This document shows, piece by piece, positions 6,504 through 9,735 of a stretch of 9,735 bases of DNA. Source of the stretch: Deinococcales bacterium (GTDB taxonomy: Bacteria > Deinococcota > Deinococci > Deinococcales > Deinococcaceae); NCBI GenBank assembly GCA_014378225.1, contig JACMOA010000311.1, positions 1-9,735 on the forward strand, in the 5' to 3' direction. Position 1 is the first letter of the stretch. Each line of letters opens with the position of its first letter. The position numbers and the translations under genes were made by a program. Below the pieces are notes generated by a model. That model had not been told where the DNA came from and did no database searches. It saw only the letters and a list, made by a program, of their open reading frames with translations.

Positions 6504-6568
6504 CAGGGTTTGAGGTGCGAGGTACAGGGTTCGAGTTGAAATAGGGCGCTCGAGGCTCGAAGCTCGAG
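6499..6568. repeat. Degenerate 7-bp tandem repeats between xpb and the 102-aa gene
   Basis: Reading the plus strand, heptamers follow one another: GGTTACA, (G)GGTTTGA, GGTGCGA, GGTACAG, GGTTCGA, GTTGAAA, and after a six-base break three copies of GCTCGAG/GCTCGAA/GCTCGAG (6548-6568). This is a degenerate heptanucleotide tract filling most of the 112-bp gap. Two of the heptamers contain the CTCGAG palindrome. It may be a slippage-prone spacer that separates the helicase gene from the rest of its operon. Confidence 0.6.
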
Positions 6569-6603
6569 GGATTTACCCTGTTCCTCTCGAGCCAGACTTT
6601 TAC

Positions 6604-8337
6604 TCAGTTCAAAACTCGCCTCTCAATCTCACCCTTGTCCAGCCACACCGCCTCGTCCTGAATCAGGTATTGATAGCCCTGCTCCGCCAGAAAAAGCTGC
6701 CTGTGGTGCGCGAAATCCTCTTCTTTGGTTTCGCGGCTCACCAGGGTGTAAAAGTGCGCGGTCTGACCGCCCGCTTTGGGCCGTAGCAAGCGTCCCAGAC
6801 GCTGTGCTTCCTCCTGCCTCGAGCCGAACGCCCCTGAAACCTGAATAAGCACCTGTGCGTCCGGCAAGTCCAGGGCAAAATTGCCCACTTTACTCAGTAC
6901 CAGCACCTTTAACTTGCCCTCGCGGAACGCCTGAAACAGCCTTTCTCGCTCGAGCTGGGGGGTTTTTCCGGTGATGAGCGGAGTTTCTAGGTCCTGGGAA
7001 ATCAAATCTAACTGCTCGAGGTACTGACCAATAATCAGGGTGGGCTGACCCCGGTGCAGCTCTACAATCTGACCTAACACCTCGCGCTTGCGGGTGTTCT
7101 CGGCGGCAATGCGGAACTTGTGCAGTTCCTCGGCTACCGCGTAGCCAATGCGGTCCTCCTCACTCAGGCGCAACCGCACTTCAATGCAGGCGGCCTGGGC
7201 AATCCAGCCCTGACCTTCCAAATCCTTCCACGGGCGGTCATAGCGCTTGGGACCAATGAGGGAAAACACATCGCCCTCACGTCCGTCTTCGCGCACCAGG
7301 GTAGCGGTGAGGCCCAGCCGCCGCCGCGCCTGCACCTCGGCGGTCATGCGGAAGATGGGCGCGGGCAACAGGTGAACCTCGTCGTAGATAATCAGGCCCC
7401 AATCCTGCGCCCGGAACAGCTCGAGGTGGGGAAAGTGGGCCGGGTCCAGCAGGCCATTCTCGAGCGCTTTAGTGCCGCGCTTACGGGCCGTGAGCATCTG
7501 GTAGGTAGCCACCGTGACCGGAGCCAGTTTTTTGCTGGTTGCGCCGTACTCTGCCACCTCATCGGGGGTCAGGCTGGTTTTGGAAAGCAGTTCACGCTGC
7601 CACTGGGCCACGCTGGTGCGGTTGGTGGTCAGAATCAGGGTACGCTGCCCCACCAGTTGCATGGCAGCCATGCCCACCACGGTTTTTCCCGCGCCAGGGG
7701 GCAACACAATCACCCCACTGCCACCTTGCTTGCCGCCGCCCTGATAAAAACTCTCGGCGGCCTCGAGCTGGTAGTCCCTCACGTTTACATTGGGATTCCA
7801 CTCGAGCGCTAACTCCAGACCGTCGCTGTATCCGGCCAAATCCTCCACTGGCCAGCCCTGCTCGAGCAGGGCCTGTTTAATGGTACCCCGGTGAAGCAGC
7901 GGCAGGCCATAAATTCGTGCGTTCCAGCGGGTTCCCAGCAGCGCAGCAATCTTTTTGTTGCGGCTCAACTCGAGTAGCAGGGCCTCATCTCCCTCTTTCA
8001 CCTCGAGCGCCAAATCTGGCCCGGCTTCCATCAGGCGGATGCGTCCCCATCTCGAGGCCAAATCAAACACGTCGGTACGCACGTTGTCCGGTACACCAAA
8101 CTTGGCGTACTGCTCGAGTGCGTTTACCATTTCCTGCGGTTGTAATCCGCTCGAGGCCGCGTTCCACAGGCTCAGCGGCGTGATGCGGTAGGTATGAATG
8201 TGCTCAGGACTCTTCTCGAGTTCTGCAAAGGGGGCAATGGCTGCCCTGGCTGCCTCGAAATGTGGGTTGTGGACCTCGAGAAACATCGAGCGGTCTGCCT
8301 GCACAATAAGTGGATTTTCGGGGTTATACCCTTGCAT
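6604..8337 (-). CDS. xpb: XPB-type DNA repair helicase (SF2, DEVH)
   Basis: This is an ATP-dependent 3'-5' helicase/translocase of the XPB/Rad25 (ERCC3) family, acting on DNA in repair or transcription-coupled opening. With the start at 8337 it has 577 aa. Residues about 5-105 are the XPB N-terminal-like domain and 109-166 the damage-recognition-like domain. The motor has RDYQ (187-190), Walker A PPGAGKT (213-219), DEVH (319-322), TAT (344-346) and the XPB-specific RED triad (349-351). Motif VI is QRLGRLLRP (512-520), after the SKVGN and FGSRQEEAQ segments; a thumb-like helical insertion is present near 396-420. A TTG at 8373 would add 12 residues, but that codon lies inside a probable -35 box, and TATACT sits 6 nt before the ATG at 8337. 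I therefore call the ATG, on a leaderless mRNA. It is the first gene of the minus-strand XPB module, 112 bp ahead of the 102-aa gene. Confidence 0.95.
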   Translation of the reverse strand: MQGYNPENPLIVQADRSMFLEVHNPHFEAARAAIAPFAELEKSPEHIHTYRITPLSLWNAASSGLQPQEMVNALEQYAKFGVPDNVRTDVFDLASRWGRIRLMEAGPDLALEVKEGDEALLLELSRNKKIAALLGTRWNARIYGLPLLHRGTIKQALLEQGWPVEDLAGYSDGLELALEWNPNVNVRDYQLEAAESFYQGGGKQGGSGVIVLPPGAGKTVVGMAAMQLVGQRTLILTTNRTSVAQWQRELLSKTSLTPDEVAEYGATSKKLAPVTVATYQMLTARKRGTKALENGLLDPAHFPHLELFRAQDWGLIIYDEVHLLPAPIFRMTAEVQARRRLGLTATLVREDGREGDVFSLIGPKRYDRPWKDLEGQGWIAQAACIEVRLRLSEEDRIGYAVAEELHKFRIAAENTRKREVLGQIVELHRGQPTLIIGQYLEQLDLISQDLETPLITGKTPQLERERLFQAFREGKLKVLVLSKVGNFALDLPDAQVLIQVSGAFGSRQEEAQRLGRLLRPKAGGQTAHFYTLVSRETKEEDFAHHRQLFLAEQGYQYLIQDEAVWLDKGEIERRVLN

Positions 8338-8343
8338 GGGTCG

Positions 8344-8373
8344 AGTATACGCAGGGTGGGGGTGGGATGACAA
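8344..8373 (-). promoter_or_regulatory. Leaderless promoter of xpb
   Basis: On the minus strand, TTGTCA (8373-8368) and TATACT (8349-8344) are 18 bp apart, each with one mismatch to consensus. TATACT is followed by six bases and then ATG. Transcription would begin at or next to the A of the start codon, so the mRNA has essentially no leader, which also explains the absence of a Shine-Dalgarno. This geometry decides the start codon. Confidence 0.7.
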
Positions 8374-8473
8374 ACCGAGGAACTCGAGACATCTACTTCG
8401 AATACGCCATTTGACTTATTTGTGTTGACCCTCGGGCGTCCATATAGCCGATGTTTTGCTGAACCTTTGCTGC

Positions 8474-8479
8474 TAGGCT
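8474..8479 (+). promoter_or_regulatory. Possible leaderless -10 box of the acetyltransferase gene
   Basis: TAGGCT is followed by six bases (CGAGCT) and ATG at 8486, the same TANNNT-N6-ATG geometry as xpb. I see no good -35 at 17-18 bp. Two TTGAC boxes (8411 and 8425) lie too far upstream to pair with it. There is no Shine-Dalgarno. The last three bases of a CTCGAG copy fall in the six-base gap. Confidence 0.4.
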
Positions 8480-8485
8480 CGAGCT

Positions 8486-9526
8486 ATGATTCCCCAGCCT
8501 ATAGACTTCCAAACCCTGCCTGAACAAGAAGCGCGGCGTTTTCACGATTTTCTCAATGTTTACCGCGCCGAACTCTTTCCCCAGGACCCACCCATCCCTT
8601 TTGAAGAAAGGCTTAAAGGATGGCGCTATCCCGCCCAACACGAGGTCTCGAGGGCTTTTGCGCTGCTCGAGGGGACTAGGGTTATGGGCCTTGCTGACGC
8701 AGAGTGGCAGGACGACCAGCCTGAAAACCACGACATCGCCTGGAGTTTTGTCCTGGTGGCTCCAGAGGCGCGGAGACGTGGCCTGGGCAGAATTTTAGCC
8801 CAGACTTTGCTCGAGAGTGTGCTTCTCGAGGGCCGCACCAAGTTATTCTTGGCAACCTACGCAAAGATTCCCGCCGGAGAACCCTTCGCCCATAAAATGG
8901 GCGCGAGGCGCGGTCTGGAAGAGCACACCCATCAACTTCTGCTCGAGGGGCGTAATAAAGACTACGTTCGGCACGCGCTCGAGAAAGCCCCGCTCGAGCG
9001 TTTTGAGCTGGTGTGGTTGGATAGCGTTTATCCCGAATCCGAACTCGAGGCGCTGTGTGAGGTTTTTCAAATCATGAATACAGCACCCCGAGGCGACCTC
9101 GAGTTTAACGATTTCAAAGTGACCCCCGAACAACTGCGTCAGGACGCCGAGAACTCTTGTTTACACGACAAAAGGTGGTGGCTGCTGTTGGCTCGAGACC
9201 GCACAACAGGGCGTTATGCAGGTTTTACCGAAGTGAGCTGGCACCTCAACCGCCCCGCCATCGTGAATCAATACGGCACTGGAGTGGACCCCGCTTTTCG
9301 CGGACACGGTTTAGGAGGCTGGCTCAAGGCTGCCATGCTCGAGCGCCTTGTGCAAGACCGTCCTTTTGTAGACCGGATACGCACCGGAAACGCCGACAGC
9401 AACGTGCCGATGCTCAGAATCAACCATTCGCTGGGGTTCAAACCCTTTCTGGCTCGAGTGGAGTGGCAACTGGACGTGAAGGTTGCGCTCGAGGGTTTAC
9501 GCGCTCGAGGCAAGGTGCTGAGCTGA
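8486..9526 (+). CDS. Tandem GNAT-family N-acetyltransferase
   Basis: This 346-aa protein has two GNAT folds and should transfer an acetyl group from acetyl-CoA to an amine of unknown identity. The first domain (about 1-155) has VAPEARRRGLGRIL, with the acetyl-CoA loop R96-x-x-G99-x-G101. The second (about 170-330) has VDPAFRGHGLGGWL (R272-x-x-G275-x-G277) and a typical NADSNVPMLRINHSLGF motif B. Both pyrophosphate loops are intact, so both sites may bind acetyl-CoA. Tandem-GNAT proteins include mycothiol synthase and aminoglycoside-type acetyltransferases, but nothing here picks one. It is divergent from xpb across about 148 bp and monocistronic in this window. CTCGAG occurs 14 times in the gene, in all three frames (10 as Leu-Glu, 1 as Ser-Arg, 3 through an Arg codon). 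Confidence 0.85.
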   Translation: MIPQPIDFQTLPEQEARRFHDFLNVYRAELFPQDPPIPFEERLKGWRYPAQHEVSRAFALLEGTRVMGLADAEWQDDQPENHDIAWSFVLVAPEARRRGLGRILAQTLLESVLLEGRTKLFLATYAKIPAGEPFAHKMGARRGLEEHTHQLLLEGRNKDYVRHALEKAPLERFELVWLDSVYPESELEALCEVFQIMNTAPRGDLEFNDFKVTPEQLRQDAENSCLHDKRWWLLLARDRTTGRYAGFTEVSWHLNRPAIVNQYGTGVDPAFRGHGLGGWLKAAMLERLVQDRPFVDRIRTGNADSNVPMLRINHSLGFKPFLARVEWQLDVKVALEGLRARGKVLS

Positions 9527-9609
9527 GCCTTGCTTAAAGCGTTTTTCACTACCATTGCGCCACCTACACTACGTTCCGGCTGGCTCCATTCTTGTGAAAC
9601 CCGTTTTCC
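9527..9609. other. Intergenic stretch after the acetyltransferase gene
   Basis: There is no gene here. GCTTAAAGC followed by GTTTTT near 9533-9546 is a poor terminator candidate because the palindrome leaves almost no loop. There is no CTCGAG site in 9527-9735, unusual for this window. Confidence 0.4.
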
Positions 9610-9735
9610 TACAGCATTTCCCTCAGCTCCAGATGGTATTTCTGGGAATGATGAGATGAGAACTTTCGAGCAAAACGAACTGTTCAGCTCCAGATGAGAG
9701 ATTTTTTTCTGCGTGGAGTTACGGGAAATGCGGTA
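9610..9735. mobile_element. Putative TA-flanked miniature inverted-repeat element (MITE)
   Basis: The left end, beginning TACAGCATTTCCC at 9610, and the right end, finishing GGGAAATGCGGTA at 9735, are 22-bp inverted repeats with 18 of 22 positions matching. The core GCATTTCCC/GGGAAATGC (9614-9622, 9723-9731) is perfect. Both ends carry TA outermost, the target duplication expected of IS630/Tc1-mariner elements. The interior (about 80 bp) has no ORF and no CTCGAG, and contains a direct repeat of TCAGCTCCAGATG. The window stops exactly at the right TA, so the flank cannot be checked. A different explanation is a large imperfect hairpin. Confidence 0.5.
9623..9696 (+). repeat. 13-bp direct repeat TCAGCTCCAGATG
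   Basis: TCAGCTCCAGATG is present at 9623-9635 and again at 9684-9696, 61 bp apart. The first copy overlaps the left terminal inverted repeat of the putative miniature element and the second lies in its interior, so these may be subterminal transposase-binding repeats. Confidence 0.7.

Noticed and set aside
6604..8337. XPB helicase as a core of a phage-defence island
   Set aside because: No nuclease, methyltransferase, CRISPR or toxin gene accompanies it; XPB with its helicase-associated partner is a known housekeeping-type DNA repair pairing.
8371..8373. TTG start for xpb
   Set aside because: It overlaps a likely -35 box, has no Shine-Dalgarno, and a leaderless promoter points to the ATG at 8337.
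9533..9546. Intrinsic terminator of the acetyltransferase gene (GCTTAAAGC then GTTTTT)
   Set aside because: The palindrome GCTT-A-AAGC leaves a one-base loop and cannot form a stable stem.
1..9735. CRISPR arrays, prophage genes or plasmid functions
   Set aside because: No regularly spaced identical repeats, integrase, replication or structural genes were found in any frame.

Overview
The window looks like chromosomal DNA of a Deinococcota bacterium (Deinococcus/Meiothermus-like). This is an inference at about 0.5 to 0.6. It rests on moderately high GC, a bacterial XPB helicase next to an XPB-partner gene, and several start codons sitting exactly 6 nt downstream of a TANNNT -10 box, the arrangement of leaderless mRNAs that are common in Deinococcus. 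The most visible property of the DNA is not a gene. The palindrome CTCGAG occurs about 88 times (eye count), roughly once per 110 bp, against about 2.4 expected from equal base frequencies. It lies in all three codon frames and in the intergenic DNA, much like the HIP1 palindrome of cyanobacteria.

Layout. 1-209 is non-coding and holds two related CCCCTTG..AAGGGG hairpins. 210-1517 (-) is a complete catalytic-type glutamate dehydrogenase with a good sigma70-type promoter and Shine-Dalgarno sequence. 1518-1856 is a divergent intergenic region with six CTCGAG sites and two short palindromes that could be operators. 1857-3449 (+) is a secreted protein with TPR-like repeats, a GH26 beta-mannanase-like catalytic domain and a C-terminal beta-sandwich-like tail; its signal-peptide region contains a perfect 33-bp palindrome. 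3450-3702 separates convergent genes and holds a likely terminator for the minus-strand genes. 3703-8337 (-) is an XPB module: the XPB-type SF2 helicase, a 102-aa protein, and an 827-aa XPB-partner protein with a WYL-like C-terminus. The last two overlap by ATGA. 8486-9526 (+) is a divergent tandem-GNAT acetyltransferase. 9527-9735 has no gene, and from 9610 it appears to be a TA-flanked miniature inverted-repeat element running to the very end of the window.

How the genes work together. The main candidate for an undescribed system is the XPB module. By eye, one small alpha/beta module recurs in all three neighbouring proteins: as the damage-recognition-like domain of XPB, near the C-terminus of the large partner, and as the only folded part of the 102-aa protein. 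This mirrors the XPB/p52/p8 arrangement of eukaryotic TFIIH, where the small p8 (Tfb5) subunit shares its fold with the p52 C-terminal domain. The XPB-partner pairing itself is known in bacteria (Rv0861c/Rv0862c in Mycobacterium tuberculosis); the small third member is what deserves attention. The glutamate dehydrogenase, the GH26-like protein and the acetyltransferase show no obvious functional link to it.
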